Shown piece after piece: positions 35,600 through 44,904 of a stretch of DNA of 64,000 bases. A program made the translations under genes and the position numbers. The stretch covers positions 124,001 through 188,000 of the forward strand of contig NZ_CP018788.1 in the NCBI RefSeq assembly GCF_002139915.1, given 5' to 3'. The notes beneath the pieces are model-generated. The model searched no databases, was not told the origin of the DNA, and worked only from the letters and a program-made list of their open reading frames with translations. This stretch comes from Campylobacter devanensis (GTDB taxonomy: Bacteria; Campylobacterota; Campylobacteria; Campylobacterales; Campylobacteraceae). Each line of letters opens with the position of its first letter. Within the stretch, counting starts at the first letter, position 1.

Positions 35600-37449
35600 T
35601 GTCGATTGTAGATTCAATCAATAAAAATGTAAAAATAGGTTTTTTTGAAAGCATTAAACAGGATAAAAATTTTGTAGGTAAGCTATATGATTTAAACTAT
35701 GAAATAGCAAATGTTTTGGTAAATGATTACCAAAAAAATAATGTTCATGGAATTCCACATGGATCTTTACTAATGGCTATTTATGATAATGAAAATACTA
35801 AAAATATAGAAGGAATTTTATTAAGAGTAATAGATGTAGCGGATATTCCACAGAAAAAAGAAATAGTTGCTAGCATGACAGATGGATTTATAGCCCAAAA
35901 AAATATTGAGGAAAATGCTAACCCTGACCCATATACTAAAAACTTTTATCAGTTTAGCGGATTGCGTTGTAGGACACTAGGAACTTTTTCTTATGATAAA
36001 GATAAGAAACTAGTCTTTGGAACTGATGTTGAGAATTTCTTAAGTCCGCATAATTATCAAGTATATAAACCAGAAAAAGAGCAATTAAAAATTATAGTGA
36101 ATGAAAATGCTAAATTAAATAATGATGAGGCAACAGAAATTATTGGAGAACTTAGATATTCATCTAGTAAGTCCTATGATTTAGATGGTCTATATGCTCC
36201 AGAAGTATTGTTACGTACTAATGATATAGTAGCTAGAAGAACAGCATTTTTTGGTATGACGAGAACTGGAAAATCTAATACTATAAAGATTATAATAAGT
36301 GCAATACAAAAATTAAATAAACAAAGAAATGAAAAAATTGGGCAAATAATTTTTGATATAAATGGTGAATATACATTTAAAAATGAGCAAGATGATTGTT
36401 GTATATATGATAAATTTTCAAATAATGCTGTAAGATTTACTACTTCGCTAAAAAAAGCAAATGATTATGAAGATGTTAATATTATACAATACAATTTTTA
36501 TAATGATGATACCTTAGAAGAATCATTTAACTTATTGTCAGATGAGGTTATGGGTGTTAAAAATGCAGATTATTTTTCAGCATTTTTTAACGTAAAATTA
36601 TTTGAAGATATAGAAGATAGAAATTCAACAGAATATAGGAATCAGCAAAGAAAAAGAGCTTTGTATAAATGTATACTAAAAAAAGCAAATTTTGATGTTC
36701 CTAGTAATTACAAAATATATTTTTCAGGATTTACCGGTGGTCAGCCTGTAAATAGTGGTGGCTTAACAATAGATGAAGCAATTAAATATTTTGATAAAGT
36801 AGATTTAAATTCTATAGACGAAAAATACAAAAAAGATGAAGATTGGAATATTATGTTTAAAGTATTTAAAGGCACAAATGCTTCCGGTTTTAAAGCATTA
36901 ATGAGACATAAATATTTACATTCACAATTTGGTAGAGAAGACTACAAGCAAAAGATAGATGCTTTATTAAGAGTAGGTAAAATAGTTTTGGTAGATTTAT
37001 CTAATGCTTCTACAGAAACACAACAAAAATATATAGATAAGTTATGTACTTATATATTTAGTCATTCTATGGATAAATTTACAAATGGGGAAAAGCCAGA
37101 ATATATACAAATGTATTTTGAGGAAGCTCATAATATTTTTCCAAAAGATGATAAAGATTTGAAAAATATATATAATCGTTTAGCAAAAGAAGGAGCAAAA
37201 TTACAAATCGGCATAAGCTATTCTACACAAGAAGTAAGTTCAATTTCTCCTAGCATTTTAAAAAATACACAAAATTGGTTTATATCACATTTAAATAATA
37301 AAGAAGAAATTAAAAAACTTAATAGTTATTACGATTTTGAAGATTTTTCAAATAACATTTTGAGAAATAGCGATGTAGGTTTTGCTAGAGTAAAAACTTA
37401 TTCTAATAATTTTATTATACCTGTACAAATAAATAAATTTGAAAAATAG
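35599..37449 (+). CDS. herA: HerA-type hexameric DNA translocase ATPase
   Basis: A 616-aa protein. An N-terminal HAS-barrel-like region (1 to about 200) precedes the ATPase. Walker A is GMTRTGKS (219-226), the HerA hallmark IIFDINGEYTF follows, Walker B is MYFEEAHNIFP (near 515), and the C-terminal GISYSTQEVSSISPSILKN matches the sensor and arginine-finger region. HerA forms a hexamer that pumps DNA and works with NurA in DNA-end resection in archaea; bacterial homologues occur in defence loci. It is coupled to the methylase by a TAATG overlap, with AAGGAG upstream. Confidence 0.85.
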   Translation: MSIVDSINKNVKIGFFESIKQDKNFVGKLYDLNYEIANVLVNDYQKNNVHGIPHGSLLMAIYDNENTKNIEGILLRVIDVADIPQKKEIVASMTDGFIAQKNIEENANPDPYTKNFYQFSGLRCRTLGTFSYDKDKKLVFGTDVENFLSPHNYQVYKPEKEQLKIIVNENAKLNNDEATEIIGELRYSSSKSYDLDGLYAPEVLLRTNDIVARRTAFFGMTRTGKSNTIKIIISAIQKLNKQRNEKIGQIIFDINGEYTFKNEQDDCCIYDKFSNNAVRFTTSLKKANDYEDVNIIQYNFYNDDTLEESFNLLSDEVMGVKNADYFSAFFNVKLFEDIEDRNSTEYRNQQRKRALYKCILKKANFDVPSNYKIYFSGFTGGQPVNSGGLTIDEAIKYFDKVDLNSIDEKYKKDEDWNIMFKVFKGTNASGFKALMRHKYLHSQFGREDYKQKIDALLRVGKIVLVDLSNASTETQQKYIDKLCTYIFSHSMDKFTNGEKPEYIQMYFEEAHNIFPKDDKDLKNIYNRLAKEGAKLQIGISYSTQEVSSISPSILKNTQNWFISHLNNKEEIKKLNSYYDFEDFSNNILRNSDVGFARVKTYSNNFIIPVQINKFEK

Positions 37450-37457
37450 GAAATTTT

Positions 37458-38837
37458 ATGGGATATCTGGGAGAAAAAGCATCAAAATTCGCGCATCAGT
37501 ATGTAATAGAAAGTCCTTTGGTAAAGAATTTTTTATCTCGTTGTGATAGAACAAGTGAAAAAACGCCAGAAAAAATTGATCAAAAGAATTTTGTAGTAGA
37601 TATAGACTCTATAAAATCTGAGATATCAAATGAGTTAAATAGAGTTGTTACAGTAGATGCTGGGTATCAAGAAATTATTTTAGATGATAGTTATCCAACG
37701 AATAGATTATGTTATTATAGCATTGGAATTCTTTGCTTTTCAGTAAAAGATCTTGATAATTTAGAAGAACAGCACACAATTAACCCAAATGATGTAGGCA
37801 GGTTAAAAAATATAGATCGCTTTCATTTCGTATTGCCTGTGCAAAATATTAAATTAAAACAAAAAGATTTTATAACCACTATAAGAGAAACCATTTATCA
37901 ATCTTTTAAAGACAATAAATTAGGTGGTGAAACAGAAGATTCTAGTAATTCGCTTTTAAATACGATAAAATGGCTAATATTTAAATCTTATGCAAATGGA
38001 GATGGAAGTATAGAAATTCGTTGCCCATCTTGCGGACACTCATCTCAATTTAAAAATAAAACCAATTTTTATGCTGATAGTAAAAATGATTTTACAGATT
38101 GCGATTGCGGAGAAAGAATTTATATAACCGATTGTTTTCAAATGTATGATTTGATAGATGAGATAAACGGATCTGGACCTATTATTTCATATGTAATGAG
38201 TGCTTTTGAAGTGGTGTTAATTTTTACTTTAATCAGATATGCTTTAGAAAATAATTCAAAATGGCTCAGCGAAACTCTTTTTATAAAAGATGGATCTTTG
38301 GCTTTATTTAGCAAATTGGATGATTTTTCATACAAGGTAATTAGACCTTTTTTGCAATTTATGTATGAAAAATCTAAAAATGAAAAAACAAGCTATATTA
38401 ACTTAATAGGTCTCGAAAAAAGCGGAATGTTTATGGAACATTTAAGAAATACAGAAGCAACGATTAATGAAAATACTATACTTACTCCCAGTATTGATTA
38501 TATAAAAAAGTTTATCACAGGAGATAACAAAACAAATTTTGGAGAAAGAACATATTTTGGCATAAAGTCTTTTGTTAAAAAGAATAAAGATTTAGCATTT
38601 GTGCTTGACATCTCTATACCTTTTGGCACAAATGCTCAATATGGAAAATATATAGAAAATCCAAATATAAATGATTGTTTAAACATTCAAAATATTTTAC
38701 AATTATTATTTAAATTGAAGTGCAATATGTATGATAAATCATTTATTCCTATTGCAATTCTAAATAAACTCGTATCATTATCTAGCGTACCAGGCAAAAA
38801 AATATTGACTATGTTTACAAAAGATGAATTATTGTGA
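37458..38837 (+). CDS. NurA-like nuclease with inserted zinc ribbon
   Basis: A 459-aa protein. The pattern resembles NurA: a first acidic site in VVTVDAGYQEI (Asp67) followed by a strand (SIGILCFSV), a central FIKDGSLALFSKL (Asp278) and a late AFVLDISIPFGTNAQYGKY. A four-cysteine ribbon (CPSCG at 190, CDCGE at 215) is inserted between the first two sites. NurA nucleases pair with HerA, and here the gene follows herA by eight bases. The match is at motif level and needs profile confirmation; otherwise it would be an unknown partner of HerA. Confidence 0.65.
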   Translation: MGYLGEKASKFAHQYVIESPLVKNFLSRCDRTSEKTPEKIDQKNFVVDIDSIKSEISNELNRVVTVDAGYQEIILDDSYPTNRLCYYSIGILCFSVKDLDNLEEQHTINPNDVGRLKNIDRFHFVLPVQNIKLKQKDFITTIRETIYQSFKDNKLGGETEDSSNSLLNTIKWLIFKSYANGDGSIEIRCPSCGHSSQFKNKTNFYADSKNDFTDCDCGERIYITDCFQMYDLIDEINGSGPIISYVMSAFEVVLIFTLIRYALENNSKWLSETLFIKDGSLALFSKLDDFSYKVIRPFLQFMYEKSKNEKTSYINLIGLEKSGMFMEHLRNTEATINENTILTPSIDYIKKFITGDNKTNFGERTYFGIKSFVKKNKDLAFVLDISIPFGTNAQYGKYIENPNINDCLNIQNILQLLFKLKCNMYDKSFIPIAILNKLVSLSSVPGKKILTMFTKDELL

Positions 38838-38930
38838 CACTAAAAGCTATGATAGTATTGTAAAGTTATAGGTAATAATATTTTTTTGCTCATTAACTCT
38901 TTTTTTTAGAATCAAGCTGAGGAATGCTAA

Positions 38931-38946
38931 GGAATTCTAGAATTCC
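38931..38946. terminator. Palindromic hairpin at the end of the HerA/NurA island
   Basis: A perfect 16-bp palindrome (GGAATTCTAGAATTCC) is followed by a TATTTTTC run and lies between the convergent NurA-like gene and the cyclophilin-like gene. A second T8 run is at about 38900. It probably ends transcription and may mark the right edge of the inserted segment. Confidence 0.5.
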
Positions 38947-38959
38947 CTAAGCTATTTTT

Positions 38960-39367
38960 CTATCTTACAGATAGCCTTATTTTTGCATCACCTGTGCCTA
39001 GTAGCTTTTTTAGTTCATCTTTGCTTATGCCATCTAATTTGCCAAGGCGAGTTAAGAGCCATGAGTTTGTATCGTAGGCTAGCACAAAAGTTTGACCGCT
39101 ATAAAGAATTATATCGCAAGGCTGCATTGTGATTTGCTCATCATTTCGTGGTAGTGGTGATGGAAGTTTGCCGCTTTTTTCAAAGCCACCATAATCACTA
39201 GCATTTATAATGATATCGCCTTTTTCTAGCTCTTTATATAGAGCCTTAGCCGAGCTATTTTCAGCCAAAACAGCCTTTAACTTTTGCTCTTTTATGGTAA
39301 CAAAAATCTCCATTTTCTCTCCTAAAACAAAGCTAAAAAGACAAAAAAGCGATAAAATCACTCGCAT
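38960..39367 (-). CDS. Exported cyclophilin-like-fold protein
   Basis: A 135-aa protein with a signal peptide (LSLFCLFSFVLGEK) and a domain of the bacterial cyclophilin-like family (EIFVTIKEQKLKAVLAENSS, GDIIINASDYGGFEK, MQPCDIILYSGQTFVLAYDTN in part, LTRLGKLDG). The relatives often appear beside flavin reductases, cupins and MerR regulators; the activity is unknown. It overlaps the end of merR by ten bases and is the last gene of the cupin-CMD-merR operon. Confidence 0.75.
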   Translation of the reverse strand: MRVILSLFCLFSFVLGEKMEIFVTIKEQKLKAVLAENSSAKALYKELEKGDIIINASDYGGFEKSGKLPSPLPRNDEQITMQPCDIILYSGQTFVLAYDTNSWLLTRLGKLDGISKDELKKLLGTGDAKIRLSVR

Positions 39368-39759
39368 TTTTTGCCACCTTTGGCGTGTGGGTCGCTTTTG
39401 GCTTTTATGGCAGTTTCGTAGAATTCAATTTTTTTATCCACGCAATCAAGCGCTGATTTTATCTCATCAAGCTCATTTAAAATTCTGCTTTTTTCTTCTT
39501 TTATCATCGCTAGGCGAATTTCTAGCGTGCTATCGCCTTTGATAGCTAAATTTATATACTCTCTAAGCCGTTTAACGCTCATACCCATTTTACGAAAACG
39601 CACAACCCATTCTACCCACTCTATATCGCTCTTGCTAAAATACCTAATACCGCTAGGGCTATGCTCAACCAAAGGAAAAAGCCCATTATCACACCAATAA
39701 CGCAAAGTGCGTGGGCTTACGCCTGTTTTTTGTGAGACTTCTATGATTGTGTATGCCAT
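39358..39759 (-). CDS. MerR-family transcriptional regulator
   Basis: A 133-aa regulator. The winged-helix DNA-binding domain occupies residues 1-70 (YTIIEVSQKTGVSPRTLRYW, GIRYFSKSDIEWVEWVVRFRK in part), then a dimerisation coiled coil (EEKSRILNELDEIKSALDCVDKKIEF, in part) with a cysteine near 102. The tail is DPHAKGGKKCE. Such short MerR proteins of the AdhR/NmlR group sense aldehydes or electrophiles through cysteine. It is the likely activator of the two identical long-spacer promoters at 34226-34262 and 40954-40990, one of which drives its own operon. Confidence 0.85.
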   Translation of the reverse strand: MAYTIIEVSQKTGVSPRTLRYWCDNGLFPLVEHSPSGIRYFSKSDIEWVEWVVRFRKMGMSVKRLREYINLAIKGDSTLEIRLAMIKEEKSRILNELDEIKSALDCVDKKIEFYETAIKAKSDPHAKGGKKCE

Positions 39760-40481
39760 TATTTGCTAGCCTCTATTACAGCGGCGGTGGCATTTAGTGA
39801 GCGTGGATAGCCTATAAGAGCGATATTTGCGTTGATTAGGGCGATTAATTTTTCTTTATTTAAACCTTGAAGAAAAATAGCTTTTGCGTGAGCTTTCATC
39901 TGTGCTGATGTATCTCCTTGAGCAGCTAAAAGAAAAAATGTGATAATCTCACGCTCGTCTAGGCTTAAAATCTCAGTTCTAGTGTAATAATCCCCAAAGC
40001 AATTTTGGCTTAAATACCTGCCGATTTGTGCGTAGTCGCCACTCATACTCTGCGTAGTAGCACTGCCAAAAAGCTCTATTTGTAAATTTTGCCCATTTTT
40101 AAGTCTATTTTCATCACTTTCTAGGGCAAAATCTGTGATTTTAACCCCTTTACGCTTATAAATTTCACTTGTAACAAAGATAAATTCCCTAATCCTAGCC
40201 ATACCAAGATAAGCCGTGCTTTGGCGTAAAAGCTCCATTATCTCATCAGCTTTTAACTCACTTTTTTCTACTCTTTCTTGCCATAGTCTAACTGAACCAG
40301 ATGCTATTATCGCAGCTAGATTACTAAGCTCAATTTGCCTAGGGCTAAGCCCAGCTTTTATACTGTCATTTTTACTACTTTTCTCAAAGTTTTCAAATAT
40401 CGCTTTAAGCGTTGTATCTTCTATATCTGCACTCATCAAAACACCCCCAAACACCGCAAAAACAGCTAAAATCTTTTTCAT
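39759..40481 (-). CDS. Exported carboxymuconolactone-decarboxylase (CMD)-like protein
   Basis: A 240-aa protein with a signal peptide (ILAVFAVFGGVLMSA) and two CMD/AhpD-type helical repeats (LSPRQIELSNLAAIIASG, LDEREIITFFLLAAQGD, AHAKAIFLQGLNKEKLIALI). No CxxC redox pair of AhpD is visible, so a peroxidase function is unlikely. It overlaps the cupin gene upstream by four bases and shares one base with merR downstream. Cupin-CMD pairs are common in aldehyde- or quinone-stress operons; the substrate is unknown. Confidence 0.8.
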   Translation of the reverse strand: MKKILAVFAVFGGVLMSADIEDTTLKAIFENFEKSSKNDSIKAGLSPRQIELSNLAAIIASGSVRLWQERVEKSELKADEIMELLRQSTAYLGMARIREFIFVTSEIYKRKGVKITDFALESDENRLKNGQNLQIELFGSATTQSMSGDYAQIGRYLSQNCFGDYYTRTEILSLDEREIITFFLLAAQGDTSAQMKAHAKAIFLQGLNKEKLIALINANIALIGYPRSLNATAAVIEASK

Positions 40482-40927
40482 TGAAGTTCTCTTAAAGCAC
40501 TTTCAAACTCTTCGTCGCTTACTTTTTCTAGCCAAGTGGTTTTATTTGGCATTCCCATGACTGAAATGTGTGCCATTTGCGTGGTTTTGCCACCTGCGTG
40601 AAAATGTTTAGCGTCGCTATCTATTTTGATAATTGAGCCGGGCTGTGCTTTTATGGCTTTTTGCCCCTCTATTTTTACTACGCCCTCGCCACTTAGGATG
40701 ATTAGCAGCTGACCCTTTTCGTGTGTGTGCCAATGCGTGCGAGAACAAGGCTCGAAAGTTACTAAACTAGCATTAGCACTTCTGCCACCCTGTGCATCAT
40801 CAAAGGTATTTAGATAGGTAGTGCCGGTGAAGTATTTGCTATACGGATTTATCTCACCACGCTCAAATGGCAAATCCTGCGAAAAAGCCGCAGCAGCTGC
40901 GCTAAGAGTTAAAATAGTTTTTTTCAT
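40478..40927 (-). CDS. Exported small cupin-domain protein
   Basis: A 149-aa protein with a signal peptide (LTLSAAAAAFSQ) and one cupin barrel. FEPCSRTHWHTHEKGQLLIILSGEG (quoted as its metal part HWHTH and GQLLIILSGEG) and IKIDSDAKHFHAG give the metal-binding histidines. It is the first gene after the MerR-type promoter, and pairs with the CMD protein. Probably a periplasmic metal-dependent isomerase or dioxygenase-like enzyme; the reaction is not known. Confidence 0.85.
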   Translation of the reverse strand: MKKTILTLSAAAAAFSQDLPFERGEINPYSKYFTGTTYLNTFDDAQGGRSANASLVTFEPCSRTHWHTHEKGQLLIILSGEGVVKIEGQKAIKAQPGSIIKIDSDAKHFHAGGKTTQMAHISVMGMPNKTTWLEKVSDEEFESALRELQ

Positions 40928-40953
40928 TTTGCTTCCTTTTTTAAAAGTTTAGC

Positions 40954-40990
40954 AAAAATTATAAAACATTACACCAAGTGTAAGTCAAGA
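40954..40990 (-). promoter_or_regulatory. MerR-type promoter/operator of the cupin-CMD-merR-cyclophilin operon
   Basis: This is identical over 37 bases to the element at 34226-34262: TTGACT (40983-40988), a 19-base spacer with the dyad TTACAC-3-GTGTAA (40969-40983), and TATAAT (40958-40963). The regulator gene lies in the operon it precedes, which suggests autoregulation. Confidence 0.8.
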
Positions 40991-41360
40991 AAATTTAGAA
41001 AAATGTTGTAAAAATATGATTAATTTTGCTAAAGTGTTGGCTTAAGCTAGTGGTCATAAATACGCAAAAGCTCTTAGAGATTATATGATATTTTAGCAAA
41101 GCATCACAGCGATAAAATCTTAAAAATAATAATAATTTGAGTTTAAAATAGCTTTTGGCTTCTGTGATAAAATTAGTGTAATTTTTATATCAAACATTGG
41201 TTTTATAAGTCATCTTTAATACACTTAAAGAGTGCTATATTAAGCTACAATCTATTTTTGCTGATTTTCATCTATATAATAAAATAATTTTAACTTAAAA
41301 ATTTACTATTTATATAATTTTGGTTAAATTTAGCCAAAACTAAATTTAACCATAGAGAAT
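40991..41360. other. AT-rich intergenic region without a clear gene
   Basis: No convincing gene, RNA or repeat is seen. Around 41055-41130 the plus strand reads like two short coding scraps in different frames, which may be debris of a decayed gene; this is too short to identify. Confidence 0.35.
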
Positions 41361-41591
41361 TTATCTAGTTTTTTGTAAAGCCTTAGTTAGATAGCTCTCT
41401 GTGCTAGTAGAAATATCAATCATAGGATAAAGATAGAAAATTCCGTGCGAAGTAAAACCAGAATTTGTATTTGCCAACTCATTTTGACTTAACTCATCAT
41501 AAAGCGCATACTCAGGTTCTACTAAAAATTCAATCAAACCAATACTATCAAAAAGTACTTCATTTGAGCCAAAAAGATTCAGCTCAAATGA
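41361..41591 (-). pseudogene. C-terminal remnant of an unidentified protein
   Basis: A frame open for 76 codons between stops with normal protein-like composition (LNLFGSNEVLFDSIGLIEFL; GIFYLYPMIDISTSTESYL). No ATG, GTG or TTG with a ribosome site lies near its beginning; the first usable start would be an internal TTG. It therefore looks like the end of a longer gene whose front was lost. I do not recognise the family. It could also be an intact small gene with an unusual start. Confidence 0.35.
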
Positions 41592-41629
41592 CTATTTAAA
41601 TTTAAAAACCAAGGACGAATTAGAAGCAC

Positions 41630-42259
41630 TTATAGCGAGGCAATGACTCTAATACAAACACAGTTTTGCCCTGGTGTCGGAGCAAACTCGCTACTTTCAT
41701 CAATATCAACAATTTTAAAGCCATTTTGGATTAAATTTGCTTTAAATATATCTTGGTCTATAAATCGTCGGTAGTGACCATCGCTGATGAACTCACGCTT
41801 GCTAATGGCTTTGCCAATACCAAATTTACTATCATTTATACTTCTAGCCTCTACAACAAAAAGACCGCTAGACTTAAGTAAATTTTTGACATTTTTTATC
41901 AGCCCTTGCTCAGCGATATCATCAATAGCATGTAGCGTAAAACGGCTATAGCATATATCAAATTTATCTTTTAGGTTAAGTGGCGCAGTAAAATCAGCAC
42001 AAATCCAGCTAGCTTTTTGGTTTTGTTTTTGCAAACTCTCAATAGCAATATGCGAACCATCGATAGCTACAACATCAATACCTTTAGCGTTAAAGTATAA
42101 AGAATCCCTACCATTACCACAGCCAAATTCGATCAAGCTTGCTTTGTTTTTATTGCGCAAAAAATTATCAAATATAAATTTAGCAAATTTGCTAGGCTCT
42201 TTAATCTCATCGTGTTCTAAGCTATAAAACTCATCCCAATATGCACTATCTCTAAGCAT
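41630..42259 (-). CDS. Class I SAM-dependent methyltransferase
   Basis: A 209-aa Rossmann-fold methyltransferase. The SAM-binding motif is LIEFGCGNGRDSLYF, then the acidic residue in VVAIDGSHIAIESL, WICADFTAP, and FDICYSRFTLHAIDD as the motif IV region. It resembles small TehB-like enzymes, but no tellurite link is apparent and the substrate is unknown. It starts four bases after dgkA ends. Confidence 0.82.
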   Translation of the reverse strand: MLRDSAYWDEFYSLEHDEIKEPSKFAKFIFDNFLRNKNKASLIEFGCGNGRDSLYFNAKGIDVVAIDGSHIAIESLQKQNQKASWICADFTAPLNLKDKFDICYSRFTLHAIDDIAEQGLIKNVKNLLKSSGLFVVEARSINDSKFGIGKAISKREFISDGHYRRFIDQDIFKANLIQNGFKIVDIDESSEFAPTPGQNCVCIRVIASL

Positions 42260-42262
42260 TAC

Positions 42263-42613
42263 TCACCGCCCCAAAAGTATCACGCCCCAAGCTAGCACCG
42301 CCGTGCAAATAGATATAAATACAGCCGCACTCCCACAATCCTTAGCTACCTTAGCTAGTGGATGAAAATCAGGACTAACAAGATCTATACAAGCCTCAAT
42401 AGCGCTATTTACGCACTCCATTGCAAGGATAAAAAGCAAGCTCATTCCAAGTATAATCTGCTCTATGCTACTAAGTGGCAAAAACCAAATAGCTATAAAT
42501 AAAGGAGTAATAATAAATAACTCAATTTTAAATGAGCGCTCATTTTTCCACATTGCGGCTAATCCGCTAAGTGCGTAAATAGTATTACTATAAAAGTGAT
42601 ATTTAGGTTTCAT
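42263..42613 (-). CDS. dgkA: Diacylglycerol kinase
   Basis: A 116-aa integral membrane kinase with three transmembrane helices. The family signature MECVNSAIEACIDL and the following SPDFHPLAKVAKDCGSAAVF are complete. It phosphorylates diacylglycerol left over from membrane-derived head-group transfer. This suits its position beside a phosphoethanolamine-transferase gene, since such transferases release diacylglycerol from phosphatidylethanolamine. The ribosome site is AAAAGGAG. Confidence 0.93.
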   Translation of the reverse strand: MKPKYHFYSNTIYALSGLAAMWKNERSFKIELFIITPLFIAIWFLPLSSIEQIILGMSLLFILAMECVNSAIEACIDLVSPDFHPLAKVAKDCGSAAVFISICTAVLAWGVILLGR

Positions 42614-43097
42614 TTAACTCCTTTTAGCGATACCCTTTCTTTTTAGCCCCGGCTAAAATCACCTTAACTTGCGGATCATAAAAGGCTTTGGTGCTGCTAT
42701 TTGTATTATAATCATCGCCTTCATTCCAAGTTAGCAGATCTATATCTACTTTTTTGCCATTTTTATCTATTTTGAATTTAGCTTCTTTTACAAAATCATA
42801 AAGATAATAAGCAAAACTCAAGGCCGATATATTTCCGCTTTGAATGATTTGATTAATCTGAGCTATAATTATATCTTTTTTATCGTTTAAATCTTCTTTA
42901 GAGTAGTATGGAACATAATAGCTAGTATAATATCCACTTTGTTTAAACGGCTTTAAGGATTGGTAATTTGAGCTTTCTATAATCAAATTTGATTTATCAA
43001 ATTTAATCTCATCGCAGATTTTATCTAGCTCTTTTAGGGCTTATTTTTCATTTTCTTTGGTTAGATTTTTAAAATCTAGCCAAATATGTGGGCTATG

Positions 43098-43106
43098 CCC
43101 CCCCCC
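43098..43106 (-). repeat. Poly-G tract (G9 on the minus strand) in the GDPD-like domain
   Basis: Nine G encode three glycines just before HSPHIWLDF. With G8 or G10 a stop codon is reached within ten codons. This is the second contingency tract of the same gene. Confidence 0.8.
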
Positions 43107-44897
43107 ATTTTGATTGTTAGTGATTTGAAGCATATCTTTTAAATTTAAACCAATGCTATATTTCTTGCCATCATGCCCAACATCAAAATAACCATCTATA
43201 AAATGCACATCAATCTCAAAATTTTGATAAATATTTTTAAAATCTGCCAATTTTTTTGGCTCATTTGTTCTATGTAGCCAAATTTTACTTGGTGAAGCAA
43301 ATGGATAATCAATTTTTAACTCTTTATCATAATCTTTTCCAGAAAAAATTCTAATCCTATTAGCATCAAATTCATCGCTAAACAGACTCCTACTAAGATC
43401 CAAGTCATTGCTAAAAATACCCAAAATATCCATAAATCCATGTATAAAATCATCACTCATAAATGGCTTATTTTGGGCTTTTTGGATCTTTTGTATTAGT
43501 TGTGGATTGCTAGATTTAAATTTATCGCTTAGATATATCATAAATGGAATTTCAATCATATATCTAGATGCCATAGTGGAGGTATGCCCTTTAAACTCTC
43601 TAAAATCATATACTTCATCAGCATGATCGCTAATATAAAAGATAATCGCATTTTCATCTTTATAGAGTTTAAAAATTTCACTTACTACATAGTCATTATA
43701 GGCTATAGCATTGATATAGTTTAGCTTCTCTTTTAGCCCTTTATTGCTGATTTTATCACCATTTGGATAGATATCTAAATTGGCATTTTTAAGCTCATCC
43801 ATATCAAAATATCTTACATTTTTGTTATTTTTATCAAATCTATTAGCGTAAGCCATATGTGTCCCCATAAGGTGAAATATATGAAATTCCCTATCAGCTT
43901 TGACTCTGTATTTGCTATACACTTCTAATAACTTTTCATCAAAATCATTTTTTAACTCAAGACTAGTGCCAACCCTAGTAAATTCTCTAATATCAGCCCT
44001 ACTAGATATAACCTCAGGTATATTACCAAATACAGATACGGCTTCTTGATTGCTAAACCATTGTGTTTTATATCCGGCGATTTTCATTAAATCTATGATA
44101 TTCATATGCTCATACCATTTGGAGCTTTGGCTATTTTCATAGTTACTAAATGTTAAAAGCTTAGCCAAGGCCGGATTAGTATGCGACTCAGGCGCAATGG
44201 TATCACTAAACTCAAAGAGATTGCCACTAGCTTTTAAAGCGTTTAAATTTGGCGTGGTATCAAGTTTAAATCCATATAAGCTTTGGTAGTTTCTTTGAGT
44301 TGATTCACTAATGATTAATACCACTTTTGGAATTTGGCTTTTTATAGTTAGGTTATAATCTTGTTTCATTTGTGTATCTAGGATTTTGGCTAACTTTTTA
44401 AATTCATTTAGATAGCTATTTTGCTCTGTGATTGTATCTTTGATAGTTACAAACCATCCACCAAGGATAAATTTATTAGGCTCTAGGTATCTTGTCCCTT
44501 TGGAGAAAATGACAATTGATATGATGAGAAAAAGAGCGAAATATATTTTAGGATTTAATGGTTTTGGGCTAAATTTTATAGGAAAATAGAAAAACAAAAT
44601 AGAAACCCCAATAAACCCAAACACCGCCAAAGCTACATTAAAACTAAAATAGCTTTGCATAAACTCAATCGCCTCATTAGGCTCAGTAGAGAGAAAAGTA
44701 TCAAAGAATATAGGATTTAAAATGTTTGAAAAATTCATAACCAAAAATATCTCAACAACACCGATAATAGCGTAGATAAAGACAAAGCTAAGTTCTAAAA
44801 TATTTTTGAGTTTAACAGGCAAGAAGCTAAAAAGATAAAATAAGCAAAAAACTAATCCAAAAGTTTGATAAAATATCTTAATAAAGTGCTTTATACT

Positions 44898-44904
44898 CCC
44901 CCCC
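44898..44904 (-). repeat. Poly-G tract (G7 on the minus strand), OFF state
   Basis: Seven G between codon 25 from GTG 44979 and the main coding frame. With G7 the frame from the GTG ends at TAA six codons after the tract. A length divisible by three (6 or 9) joins start and body in one frame. Confidence 0.8.

Noticed and set aside
41055-41130. Short plus-strand coding-like stretch
   Set aside because: It needs a frameshift to read on and is too short to assign.
42624-42986. Independent 120-aa gene downstream of the phosphoethanolamine transferase
   Set aside because: Its frame is the same as the transferase and open back to the TAA at 43041, with no ribosome site at TTG 42986; better read as the rest of the fused domain.
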